A stretch of DNA of 42,651 nt from JAEVZK01 sp038202925 (GTDB lineage Bacteria > Armatimonadota > Fimbriimonadia > Fimbriimonadales > Fimbriimonadaceae): positions 1 through 42,651 of the forward strand of contig JBBREM010000007.1 in the NCBI GenBank assembly GCA_038202925.1, written 5' to 3'. Of this stretch, positions 25,919 through 33,357 are shown in pieces. A program made the translations under genes and the position numbers. How positions within the stretch are numbered: the stretch's first letter is position 1; each line of letters starts with the position of its first letter. Under the pieces are notes generated by a model that saw only the letters and a program-made list of their open reading frames with translations, searched no databases and was not told the origin of the DNA.

Positions 25919-26060
25919 GTTTCAACGCGGAGGAACGGAAGGCTTAACACGGAGGAACAGAGGAGCGGAGGGTTTCAAGGATTTTTTGCTTCAGTTTCTC
26001 GGAGAACCGGAGAGATTCAAGTTCAAGTTGGCTCTCCGTTTCTCAGTTCCTCCGTGTTCA
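25919..26060. repeat. Palindromic intergenic repeat, AACACGGAGGAAC type
   Basis: TTTCAACGCGGAGGAACGGA and AACACGGAGGAACAGAGG on the left face TCAGTTCCTCCGTGTTCAT on the right, making an imperfect palindrome of about 140 bp. The same design occurs after RNase J (42413-42605). Confidence 0.75.
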
Positions 26061-26098
26061 TCCCCAAACGACCGTTGCCGCACCCTCGTCTATGAGTT

Positions 26099-26581
26099 AT
26101 GCGGCGTCTTCCGCTCGTGCTTCTCGCCATTTTCGTGATCCTCGTTGGAGGACGCTACATCTACGGCGTCCTCAATCCGGCCAGCGATTCAAAGCTCATC
26201 CAGGACGCCCTGAAGGAGGCGATCAAGGCAAGCAAGGAGGGCCGCCCGGGGGGAGTGCTCGACAAGCTGAGCGACACCTTCAAAGTCAACGCTCAAGAAC
26301 CCGGCCAGAGGACCGTCGCCGATTTCGTCAAGCACAGCCATCCGGACATTGCCCTCTCCAATTCGACACCCGTTATCGACGGCGACACCGCGACGATCAC
26401 GTCGGACGTCGTGGTCACCGTCGATTTTCTCAACCAGAAGCAAACGATCAACGCGCTGGGCGTGAAGATGGTGTTCAAGAAAGAGGATACGCGGGACATG
26501 CTCATCTTCCCGGCTAAGAAGTGGCACCTCTCGGATGTCACCGTGCCGGAGGGCGCGATCCCCGGCGGCATCTTGCCCTAG
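26099..26581 (+). CDS. Small membrane-anchored protein of unknown function
   Basis: A 160-residue protein with one N-terminal membrane anchor ('MRRLPLVLLAIFVILVGGRYIYGVL'). The outer part (about 28-160) alternates helix and strands ('LIQDALKEAIKASKEGRPGGVLDKLSDTF ... TATITSDVVVTVDF ... VKMVFKKED ... KWHLSDVTVP'), a pattern like the NTF2/SnoaL fold. No catalytic residues can be named. It follows a repeat region and has no operon partner. Confidence 0.75.
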   Translation: MRRLPLVLLAIFVILVGGRYIYGVLNPASDSKLIQDALKEAIKASKEGRPGGVLDKLSDTFKVNAQEPGQRTVADFVKHSHPDIALSNSTPVIDGDTATITSDVVVTVDFLNQKQTINALGVKMVFKKEDTRDMLIFPAKKWHLSDVTVPEGAIPGGILP

Positions 26582-26603
26582 TCGTGGTTTTCTAAGACCT
26601 CTC

Positions 26604-26632
26604 TTGGCGTTGCAAGAAGTCGATGGTACGAT
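26604..26632 (+). promoter_or_regulatory. Candidate promoter of the lipoprotein gene
   Basis: TTGGCG (26604-26609) and TACGAT (26627-26632) with 17 bases between, each four of six to consensus, 63 bases before the start. Confidence 0.35.
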
Positions 26633-26695
26633 CCGGGAGGGTCGCCGAATTCAAGAGCCGACGAACCTGAAAATGCAACTTAGGAGGTTGTACAA

Positions 26696-26881
26696 ATGAA
26701 GAAGGCAACTGGCCTGCTGATCGCAGGTCTCACGATTTCGACGCTCATGACGGGATGCAACAAGCCCGCCGAGGGTGACAACGCCAACGCGCCCGCCACC
26801 ACAAGCGGCACGGCCGCCCCCACCACTCCGCCGGCTACCCCAGGCGCCACGACCCCAGGAGCTACAACCGCCGGGAAGTAG
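26696..26881 (+). CDS. Small Thr/Pro/Ala-rich lipoprotein
   Basis: A 61-residue protein with a lipoprotein signal: 'MKKATGLLIAGLTISTLMTGC', the lipobox LMTGC placing the lipidated Cys at residue 21. The mature part is only about 40 residues, low-complexity Ala, Pro, Thr and Gly, probably an unstructured surface tether. An excellent ribosome binding site AGGAGG (26682-26687) sits eight bases before the ATG, stronger than for most genes here, and a strong terminator follows, so it is likely highly expressed. Its processing would need the lspA product encoded 1.2 kb away. Confidence 0.85.
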   Translation: MKKATGLLIAGLTISTLMTGCNKPAEGDNANAPATTSGTAAPTTPPATPGATTPGATTAGK

Positions 26882-26892
26882 CTCGATTACGA

Positions 26893-26926
26893 AAGAAGGG
26901 CTCCCGCGCGAGCGGGAGCCCTTCTT
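26893..26926. terminator. Strong bidirectional terminator between the lipoprotein gene and ssb
   Basis: A perfect 15-bp stem AAGAAGGGCTCCCGC, loop GCGA, and its complement. The A-rich and T-rich ends of the stem can serve both the plus-strand lipoprotein gene and the minus-strand rpsF-ssb operon. Confidence 0.9.
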
Positions 26927-26939
26927 AATTCAAGCTGCC

Positions 26940-27386
26940 CTACTCGTCGGCGAACGGATCGTACTCGTCCGCGCTCGGCGCAGCTGCGGGCGCACTGCGC
27001 GCTCCTGCAGTTGCATAGCCGCCGCCCTCTGCGGCAGCAGCACCGCCGCCGCCGGCCCCATCATCTTTCGGACGCTCCAGCGACTGGACGTTGTTTGCCA
27101 CAACCTCGACGACCTCGCGGTCGCGCCCTTCTTTGTCGGTGAACTTGCGCGACTGTAGCCGGCCCTCAACGGCGACGAGCCGCCCCTTGTGCAGGTAGTT
27201 GGAAACGTACTCGGCGGTCTTATCCCAACAATTGACGCGGAAAAAGTCGGCATCCGACGAACCGTCTGACGGCTTCATTCGCTTATTGACGGCGATACTG
27301 AAGTCGCACACGCTCTTGCCAGTAGTGGTGGTGCGTAGCTCGGGGTCTCGGGTGAGACGGCCGACTAGGACAACGCTGTTGATCAC
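26940..27386 (-). CDS. ssb: Single-stranded DNA-binding protein with an atypical C-terminal tip
   Basis: A 148-residue SSB. The OB-fold is standard: 'MINSVVLVGRLTRDPELRTTTTGKSVCDFSIAVN', 'DFFRVNCWDKTAEYVSNYLHKGRLVAVEGRLQSRKF' and the conserved basic and aromatic residues. A Gly/Ala-rich linker follows (about 107-138). The usual end is an acidic stretch closing with Pro-Phe, which binds repair partners; here it reads '...DEYDPFADE', so Pro-Phe is followed by three more residues. Three bases separate it from rpsF. The rpsR and rplI genes that normally follow are missing. Confidence 0.95.
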   Translation of the reverse strand: MINSVVLVGRLTRDPELRTTTTGKSVCDFSIAVNKRMKPSDGSSDADFFRVNCWDKTAEYVSNYLHKGRLVAVEGRLQSRKFTDKEGRDREVVEVVANNVQSLERPKDDGAGGGGAAAAEGGGYATAGARSAPAAAPSADEYDPFADE

Positions 27387-27389
27387 GGG

Positions 27390-27677
27390 TTACTCCTCGA
27401 TCTTGTAGATCCGATGTCGAATGATATCATCGGAAATGTTCATCAGGCGATTGACTTCTTTAGGAAGCTGAGGCGGAGCCTCAAAATTCATGAGGATGTA
27501 GTTGCCCTCTTTGAAGCCTTTGACTTCGTAGGCGAGCTTGCGCTTGTCCCACTTGGCGGCCTTCTCGACGCTGCCGCCCTTGTCCTCGATAAGGGACTTG
27601 AACCGGTCGGCGATCTTCTGAACGTCGTCATCGGCGAGTTCAGGCTTGACGATATAAAATGCTTCGTATTTGGTCAT
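27390..27677 (-). CDS. rpsF: 30S ribosomal protein S6
   Basis: A 95-residue protein ('MTKYEAFYIVKPELADDDV ... GGSVEKAAKWDKRKLAYEVKGFKEGNYILMNFEAPP ... RLMNISDDIIRHRIYKIEE'), standard for S6, which pairs with S18 on the 30S platform. ATG 27677 is chosen: GAGGGAG lies just upstream and the frame matches the family start. First gene of an rpsF-ssb operon. A short hairpin GCCCCA/TGGGGC lies in the leader. Confidence 0.96.
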   Translation of the reverse strand: MTKYEAFYIVKPELADDDVQKIADRFKSLIEDKGGSVEKAAKWDKRKLAYEVKGFKEGNYILMNFEAPPQLPKEVNRLMNISDDIIRHRIYKIEE

Positions 27678-27700
27678 TCTTGCTCCCTCTGGGCATGGCG

Positions 27701-27716
27701 GCCCCAATAATGGGGC
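27701..27716 (-). promoter_or_regulatory. rpsF: Leader hairpin upstream of rpsF
   Basis: Minus strand GCCCCA-TTAT-TGGGGC, about 24 bases before the rpsF start, followed by CCGCC. S6:S18 autoregulation in many bacteria uses a leader hairpin with an exposed CCG; this could be a reduced form, but the match is weak. Confidence 0.3.
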
Positions 27717-27750
27717 AGAGAGCCTTGCGGCAAAGGAAGAAGATACCTGA

Positions 27751-27786
27751 GATTGTGGATTGTGGATGAGGGATGGCGGATGGCGG
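27751..27786. repeat. Degenerate heptad array upstream of rpsF
   Basis: GATTGTGGATTGTGGATGAG then GGATGGCGGATGGCGGA. It starts as GGATTGT units and drifts. Confidence 0.7.
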
Positions 27787-27817
27787 ACCTAGCCGGCGGG
27801 CAGGGTTCCTTTATTCA

Positions 27818-27860
27818 GTGGCGGGGACATTCCTGTCCCCGACTCGACCAAAGGTCGAGC
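27818..27860. repeat. Hairpin repeat, GTGGCGGGGACATTCC type
   Basis: GGGGACATTCCTGTCCCC forms a hairpin, then CTCGACCAAAGGTCGAG forms another. The same block is found inverted at 33041-33116 and direct at 37250-37293. Confidence 0.8.
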
Positions 27861-27861
27861 G

Positions 27862-27890
27862 TCAATCGCAAATCGCCAATCGCAAATTCC
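27862..27890. repeat. Degenerate heptad array next to the lspA stop
   Basis: CAATCGCAAATCGCCAATCG then CAAATTCC, abutting the lspA stop codon. Confidence 0.65.
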
Positions 27891-28435
27891 TAGGCCGCCG
27901 CATCGGCCTGCGGTCGATGCTGGATGGCTTCCTTGGACCAGGCGAGGATCAAGATCACCGTCGCGATCGTGATGCACGAGTCCGCCCAGTTGAAAACCGG
28001 AAATCGGAAGAACCGAAGGGCGAACATATCGGTGACGAAGCCGTAGATGACCCGGTCGTACAGATTCCCGAGCGCACCCGCCGCGAGCAGGCCCATCGCC
28101 ACGTGGATCGCCTTCGGCTCTCGTGGATGCCGCCACGAGTAGTAGCCGGCGCCAATCGAAATGATTAGCGCGATAGGTGTAAACCACCCGCCCTTGCCCT
28201 GCGCGAGCCCGAATGCGATGCCTTCGTTATGGGTGAGCTGAAACTCGAAAATGCTGGGAAACGGCCCGCTGATCGAGCCGCCGATGTTCATCGCGCCGCG
28301 CGCCCAAGCCTTGACCGCCTGATCGATCGCCACCATTGTGATCAGAAGGACCACAAAGAGCCATCTGCGGTCAAAGCCGCGACTGGATTCCACAGGGACA
28401 GATACGCCTTCTGGCGCGCCTTCGTTAGACGCCAA
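27890..28435 (-). CDS. lspA: Lipoprotein signal peptidase (signal peptidase II)
   Basis: About 181 residues with four membrane segments. The two catalytic Asp motifs are present: 'GNLYDRVIYGFVTDM' and 'VFNWADSCITI', as is 'FQLTHNEGIAFGL'. It cleaves prolipoproteins, such as the one at 26696. The start is uncertain. TTG 28435 is favoured because GGAGGG lies four bases before it and it overlaps the ileS stop, the usual coupled arrangement; a GTG at 28393 would give a shorter and more typical N-terminus, and an ATG at 28477 a longer one. Confidence 0.9.
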   Translation of the reverse strand: MASNEGAPEGVSVPVESSRGFDRRWLFVVLLITMVAIDQAVKAWARGAMNIGGSISGPFPSIFEFQLTHNEGIAFGLAQGKGGWFTPIALIISIGAGYYSWRHPREPKAIHVAMGLLAAGALGNLYDRVIYGFVTDMFALRFFRFPVFNWADSCITIATVILILAWSKEAIQHRPQADAAA

Positions 28436-31205
28436 GGGCCCTCCGGTCGCGCGCGGTGAGCGAAATCGTCTCGCCATCGATCTCCACCGCCTTCACATCC
28501 GGCCGGCGCAGCCTGGAGCGCTCACACTTCGGATAAGGGCTGGCGGCGAAGCTGTACTCGGTCGCGCCCTCGGTGAGGTCTACCCAGCTAAACCGGAAGT
28601 ACAGCGCCAGCTCGTCCGGCGTGAAGGTTTGCAGCAGCCGCAGCTTCTCGCCAGGCACCGTTCCGGTTACCATCACATCCTGCGAATCCTTCAGTTCTGA
28701 CGTCAGCTTCCATTGCTCGAAGACCGCCGCGACCTCGCTGCGCGTCTCGATCACCGCCGCAAACCGCGCCTCAAGCTCGTTGCCCTCGATCTCCGCCAGG
28801 CGCGCTTCGCCCGGAACGTCAAAGGTATCCATGTGAATGGAGGATCGCGTTCCGTCGCTTGGAACGCGCTTCCAAATCTCCTCCGCCGTGTGGCAGAGGA
28901 TCGGAGCGACGAGCTTCACCAGCCGCACCAGCACGTAATGCGACGCCGCCTGCGCCGAGCGCCGCGTCTCCCAATCCGGGCCGTCGCAATACATGCAGTC
29001 CTTCACCGCGTCGAGATAGAACTTCGACAGCTCGTTCGTGCAGTAGTTGTGCACCGAAGTGATCACCCCGCCGAAGTCGAAATTCTCGTAGGCGCGCACG
29101 CAATCGGCGGTGAGCAAATCAACCTGCTCCATCACCCAGCGGTCCAGATCAAGGATTGAGGATTGAGGATTGAGAGGGGAGGGTGTGTAGTCGTAGAGGT
29201 TTCCGAGCAGGAAGCGCAGCGTGTTGCGTACCGTTCGATAGTGCTCGCCAACCTGCTTCAGCAGCGCCTCTGAGCACGGCACGTCGTTCTCCCACTCCAC
29301 GCTCGCGACCCAGTAGCGCAAGACGTCGGCACCGTACTTGTCGCACACCTCGACCGGGTCGACCACATTGCCGAGGCGCTTCGACATCTTCCGCCCCTGC
29401 TCGTCGTTGACGAAGCCGTGAGTCAAAACCGCCTTGTAGGGAGGCTTCCCGAGGATGGCCGAGCCGATCACCAGTGAGCTGTTGAACCAGCCGCGGTGCT
29501 GATCCGAGCCCTCCAGGTACAGATCCACCGGCAGGTCTTCCTTCCACTCCGGGACCGCATTGCCCTCCATCACGACGAGGTGGGTCGAGCCGCTGTCAAA
29601 CCACACGTCAAGCACATCGGTTTCCTTCGTGAACTCGGTCTCATCCGTGTCGATGTCGACGTAGCCCTCGGGCAGGATCTCCTCCGGCGTTCGCTCGAAC
29701 CACGCGTCGGAGCCTTCCTGCTCGACGAGCCACGCAACCGCCTCGATGGCGACCGGGTCCATGACCGGCTTGCCACCCTTCGCGCCGTAAAAGATCGGGA
29801 TGCCCACGCCCCAAGGCCGCTGTCGCGAGATGCACCAGTCGGGCCGGTTGCGAACCATCGCGTCGATCCGGTTCTGGCCGCTCGGCGGATGCCACGCTAC
29901 GGTGGGGATGTGGTCGAGCATCTGCGTGCGAAGATCGTTTCGGTCGATCCCGACGAACCACTGCTCGGTGGCGCGGAAGATCACAGGCTGGCCGTCACGC
30001 TCCGCGTGCGGGTAGCTGTGGGTGTAGTCGGAAACCTTCAGCAGCGCGCCAACTTCCTGCAGCCGCTCGACAACGACCGTGTCGCAATCCTTGTAAAACG
30101 TGCCCGCGAACTCGCCCGCTTCCTCGGTGAGCACGCCGCGCTCGTTCACCGGGCAAAGGATGGGCAGGCCGTATTTTTTTCCCGTGTAAAAGTCGTCACG
30201 CCCATGGCCTGGCGCGGTGTGGACGACGCCGGTCCCGTCCTCGGTCGTGACGTATTCGCCCATCACGCAGATCGAGGGGCGGTCGAAGATCGGATGCTTA
30301 AAGCTCGACCCCTCGAACACGTTGCCCATGTAGGTGTACAGCAGCTCATAGTCGGCAATCCCGATTTCCGACGTCACCCGTGCGATCAGGTCGATGGCGA
30401 TGAGATAGTGATCCGCGCCAGCCCGCACAACTCCATACTCGACGGCGGGATGAAACGCCACCGCGAGGTTCGCTGGAATCGTCCAAGGCGTCGTCGTCCA
30501 GATGATCGTGTAGAGGTTTTCCTCAGTCGGAGCAAAATCGTTCGTCCCCGAAAGGAAGGGAAAGCGCACGTAGATCGCCTTCGAGACGTGGTCCTGATAT
30601 ACGATCTCGGTATCGGCAAGCGCGGTGCGGGCGGTGGGGCTCCAGAGGGTGGGGCGCAGGTCCTTATAGATGTAGCCGCCCTCGACCATGCGCTTGAACG
30701 TGCGCACGATCTCCGCCTCGAAGCGGTAGCCCATCGTCTCGTACGGCTTCTCCCACAGGCCGAGGACGCCGAGGCGCTGGAACTGCTCGCTCTGCACGTC
30801 GACGAACTTCCGCGCGTGCTCCCGGCAGCCGCGGCGCAGCTCAAGCGTGGTGGGCTTCTGTTTCTGCTCCTGAAACTTCTTCATCACCGCCTGCTCGATC
30901 GGCAGTCCGTGGTTGTCGAAGCCGGGCACGTAAGGCGCACGAAAGCCCATCATCGTGCGCGATTTCACGACGAAGTCTTTGAGGACCTTGTTGAGCGCGG
31001 TCCCGATGTGGATCGGCGAGTTCGTATACGGCGGTCCGTCGTGGAGCACATAGGTCGGCGCGTCCTTTCTCGACTCCTGGATCCGGTGATACAGGCTCTG
31101 CGCCTTCCACTCGGCCTGAATCTGCGGCTCAAGCTGAGGAAGTCCGGCCTTCATCGGGATGGTGAAGTTCGGATCGGGCAGATTGAGCGTGCTGCGCAGG
31201 TCCAT
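28425..31205 (-). CDS. ileS: Isoleucyl-tRNA synthetase with degenerate zinc knuckle and a heptad insert
   Basis: A 926-residue class I synthetase charging tRNA-Ile. The HIGH-equivalent is 'SPIHIGTALNK' (HIGT, 66-69), the KMSKS-equivalent is KMSKR (606-610), and the editing domain lies between. Residues 677-685 ('LNPQSSIL' region, after 'YTPSP') come from three heptad repeats. The C-terminal zinc-binding end is altered: where the family has CxxC...CxxC, this protein has C894, S897, T917, D920 ('KCERS', 'LTARD'), so the zinc is probably not bound. lspA overlaps its end. Two palindromic elements sit just upstream. Confidence 0.95.
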   Translation of the reverse strand: MDLRSTLNLPDPNFTIPMKAGLPQLEPQIQAEWKAQSLYHRIQESRKDAPTYVLHDGPPYTNSPIHIGTALNKVLKDFVVKSRTMMGFRAPYVPGFDNHGLPIEQAVMKKFQEQKQKPTTLELRRGCREHARKFVDVQSEQFQRLGVLGLWEKPYETMGYRFEAEIVRTFKRMVEGGYIYKDLRPTLWSPTARTALADTEIVYQDHVSKAIYVRFPFLSGTNDFAPTEENLYTIIWTTTPWTIPANLAVAFHPAVEYGVVRAGADHYLIAIDLIARVTSEIGIADYELLYTYMGNVFEGSSFKHPIFDRPSICVMGEYVTTEDGTGVVHTAPGHGRDDFYTGKKYGLPILCPVNERGVLTEEAGEFAGTFYKDCDTVVVERLQEVGALLKVSDYTHSYPHAERDGQPVIFRATEQWFVGIDRNDLRTQMLDHIPTVAWHPPSGQNRIDAMVRNRPDWCISRQRPWGVGIPIFYGAKGGKPVMDPVAIEAVAWLVEQEGSDAWFERTPEEILPEGYVDIDTDETEFTKETDVLDVWFDSGSTHLVVMEGNAVPEWKEDLPVDLYLEGSDQHRGWFNSSLVIGSAILGKPPYKAVLTHGFVNDEQGRKMSKRLGNVVDPVEVCDKYGADVLRYWVASVEWENDVPCSEALLKQVGEHYRTVRNTLRFLLGNLYDYTPSPLNPQSSILDLDRWVMEQVDLLTADCVRAYENFDFGGVITSVHNYCTNELSKFYLDAVKDCMYCDGPDWETRRSAQAASHYVLVRLVKLVAPILCHTAEEIWKRVPSDGTRSSIHMDTFDVPGEARLAEIEGNELEARFAAVIETRSEVAAVFEQWKLTSELKDSQDVMVTGTVPGEKLRLLQTFTPDELALYFRFSWVDLTEGATEYSFAASPYPKCERSRLRRPDVKAVEIDGETISLTARDRRALGV
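29152..29177. repeat. Heptad array inside ileS
   Basis: Plus strand AGGATTG repeated three times plus a partial unit; the coding strand reads CAATCCT units. Twenty-one bases make seven codons, so three units leave the frame unchanged. Confidence 0.9.
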
Positions 31206-31250
31206 GGGAAGGCTGATTCTACCTGCGGGGGCGAGGGCCTGGCGGGCCGG

Positions 31251-31379
31251 TTGTCATCCTGGAAGTGAGCCGGCGAACTGAAAGGATCTGCCTGTAGTCG
31301 CTCCATGCCCACGAGCAGGCGGCTCCAGTGTCAGATCCTTCCACTCCCGCTCGTTCCTCGCGCAGTTCCAGGATGACAA
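31251..31379. repeat. Palindromic element, TTGTCATCCTGGAA type (first of two)
   Basis: Perfect 14-base inverted ends, TTGTCATCCTGGAA and TTCCAGGATGACAA. Inner part GAACTGAAAGGATCTGCCTG ... GTGTCAGATCCTTCC. Inverse of the copy at 14581-14710. Confidence 0.85.
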
Positions 31380-31387
31380 CACACCCC

Positions 31388-31515
31388 TTGTCATCCTGAA
31401 AGTGAGCTGGCGAACTGAAAGGATCTACCTGAAGTCGCCCCTTGCCTACGAACAAGCGGCTCCAGCGTCAAATCCTTCCACCCGCGCTCGTCCCTAGCGG
31501 AGTTCCAGAATGGTT
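31388..31515. repeat. Palindromic element, TTGTCATCCTGAAA type (second of two)
   Basis: About 80 percent like the first copy by eye, same orientation, 8 bases apart; its right end has decayed (CCAGAATGGTTA). Direct tandem placement suggests duplication or insertion beside an existing copy. Confidence 0.8.
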
Positions 31516-31544
31516 ACATCAGCTTCCGGCTAATCTAACGATCT

Positions 31545-32954
31545 ATGCGCCGCCGAACGAAAATCGTGTGCACCCTCGGCCCGGCCGTCGACAGCCGGCA
31601 GCAGATCGAGGCGCTCGTCGAGGCGGGAATGAACGTGGCGCGGCTGAACTGCAGCCACGGCGACTGGGAGAGCAAGCTGCGCTGGATCGAGTGGGTGCGC
31701 GAATGCTGCAAAGACCTCGCCCCCGTCGCGATCCTCGTCGACCTCCAGGGCCCCAAGTTCCGGCTCGGCGAAGTCGCGAACGGCATTCTCGACGTCGCCA
31801 CCGGCAGCACCGTTAAGCTCGGCGACGATATGGGCTTCGATCTTCCGATCCACCAAGAGGATATCCTCCGCGCGATCGCTCCCGGCGGCAGGCTCTTGCT
31901 CGGTGACGGCAATGTCGAAGTTAAAGTCACGAGCGGCAAAGACGGCATCTTTCTCGGCAAGGTCGTGAGCGGCGGCACCGTCAAGAGCCGGCAAGGCCTC
32001 ACCCTGCTGGGCAAGGTGTTCGACGTCTCGCCGATCACCGACAAGGATCGCGAAGATATCGACGAGGCGGTCAAAGCGGGCGTCGATTTTATCGCCCTCA
32101 GCTACGTCAAAGAGGCTCTGGACATCCGCGAGCTGCGTCGCCTCGTGAATGCGAAAGACCCCGCGATCAAGCTCTGCGCCAAGATCGAAACCCGCGAGGC
32201 CGTCCACAATCTCGACGCGATTCTCAAGGTGGTCGACGTGGCGATGGTGGCGAGGGGCGATCTTGGTCTGCAGATGGAGATGGAGGACCTGCCCCTAGTG
32301 CAAAAGAAGATTATTGACAAATGCACGCAGGTCGGGGTCCCGGTGATTACTGCCACTCAAATGCTCGAAAGCATGATCCTCAACCCGCGCCCAACCCGTG
32401 CCGAGGCGACCGACATCGCCAACGCGATCCTCGACGGCACCGACGCCGTGATGCTCAGCGCGGAAACCGCCGCCGGCCAGTATCCCATCGAGTGCGTGAA
32501 GACGATGTCTCGCATCGCCGAAAAGGCGGAAACGCTCTTCGACGCGTCCCGCATCGGGAGGGCATTCAAGTTGCAATCGAAGGATGGGATCAGCCACACC
32601 GAGGCCGTCGCCCACGCCGCCGCTGAGCTCGCCGCGATTATCAAACCCGCCGCGATTCTAACCAACACCACCAGCGGCCAAACAGCGCGGCTGGTGAGCA
32701 AGTTCCGCCCCAAAACCCCGATCCTCTGCGCGACCTACGACAAGCGGACCCAAGCTCAGATGGCGATCGTGTGGGGTGTCGAGGCGGTCCACATCCACCG
32801 CCCCAAGAGCACCGACGAAAGCGTCAACTTCGCCGTCGACGCTTTTCTGAAGAGGAAGAAGCTCAAGCTCGGAGACGAAGTAATCATAACCGCCGGAGTC
32901 CCCGCCGGCGAGCCGGGCCGTACGAACCTGATCATGACCCACAAAGTGGAGTGA
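31545..32954 (+). CDS. pyk: Pyruvate kinase
   Basis: A 469-residue glycolytic enzyme transferring phosphate from phosphoenolpyruvate to ADP. Motifs: 'RRTKIVCTLGPA', 'MNVARLNCSHGDW', 'LVDLQGPKFRLG', 'LCAKIETREAVHNLDAIL', 'VARGDLGLQM' and 'TATQMLESMILNPRPTRAEATDIANAILDGTDAVMLSAETAAGQYP', the substrate and metal sites. The C-terminal domain holds the allosteric region. The length is normal for a bacterial enzyme without the extra C-terminal domain. Confidence 0.97.
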   Translation: MRRRTKIVCTLGPAVDSRQQIEALVEAGMNVARLNCSHGDWESKLRWIEWVRECCKDLAPVAILVDLQGPKFRLGEVANGILDVATGSTVKLGDDMGFDLPIHQEDILRAIAPGGRLLLGDGNVEVKVTSGKDGIFLGKVVSGGTVKSRQGLTLLGKVFDVSPITDKDREDIDEAVKAGVDFIALSYVKEALDIRELRRLVNAKDPAIKLCAKIETREAVHNLDAILKVVDVAMVARGDLGLQMEMEDLPLVQKKIIDKCTQVGVPVITATQMLESMILNPRPTRAEATDIANAILDGTDAVMLSAETAAGQYPIECVKTMSRIAEKAETLFDASRIGRAFKLQSKDGISHTEAVAHAAAELAAIIKPAAILTNTTSGQTARLVSKFRPKTPILCATYDKRTQAQMAIVWGVEAVHIHRPKSTDESVNFAVDAFLKRKKLKLGDEVIITAGVPAGEPGRTNLIMTHKVE

Positions 32955-33040
32955 TGGGGGATGTTGGATTGTGGATGGCGGATGGAAGTTCTCGCAGCAT
33001 TCGAGCACCCTAGCACTCCAAAGTCCAAAATTCCAAATTC

Positions 33041-33116
33041 GTCCCCGACTCGACCGAAGTTCGAGCAATGCTTGACTCCGGCTTCGCCGGAGCGGGGACA
33101 GGAATGTCCCCGCCAC
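33041..33116. repeat. Hairpin repeat, inverted copy of the GTGGCGGGGACATTCC type
   Basis: Three stems: CTCGACCGAAGTTCGAG, CTCCGGCTTCGCCGGAG and GGGGACAGGAATGTCCCC, then GCCAC. The longest of three copies (also 27818, 37250). Confidence 0.8.
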
Positions 33117-33277
33117 GTTTACAAGTCAAAGCGGCAGACCAGCGAGCAAGACGCAATCTCGATCCCTCAACTTCGCTCGGGATGGCAACCCCAATCCCGC
33201 ACCCATACTTGCCAGACTGAGATTGCCGAAAGGTCCAGACAGCGGTGTTAACCTGTGGCTGCGCCCAGCAATCCGGC

Positions 33278-33329
33278 ATTCCAAATTCCAATTCCAAATT
33301 CCAAATTTCCAAATTCCAAGCAATCCAAA
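33278..33329. repeat. Heptad-like array (CCAAATT)
   Basis: Irregular CCAAATT/CCAATT units, ending CAAGCAATCCAAA, just before the FtsB-like gene. Confidence 0.8.
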
Positions 33330-33357
33330 CCCCGCTCTCGGGCGTAAGAACTTATTG

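Larger units (their letters stand above)
31206..31544. other. Gap between ileS and pyk taken up by two tandem palindromic elements
   Basis: No gene is seen. The divergent promoters of ileS and pyk must lie in or beside the two copies of the TTGTCATCC element. pyk starts only 29 bases after the second copy, so its promoter may be inside it. Confidence 0.6.
32955..33357. other. Repeat-filled gap between pyk and the FtsB-like gene
   Basis: Heptad-like arrays at 32964-32987, 33014-33041 and 33278-33329, a hairpin repeat at 33041-33116, and at 33160-33189 the right-hand end of a palindromic element (TCGATCCCTCAACTTCGCTC, then GGGATGGCAA) without its partner. No gene is supported. Confidence 0.7.

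Noticed and set aside
29496..31268. A 590-codon open frame on the plus strand over ileS
   Set aside because: It lies opposite a certain synthetase gene, has Arg/Val/Asp-rich low-information sequence, and is the usual antisense open frame of GC-rich DNA.
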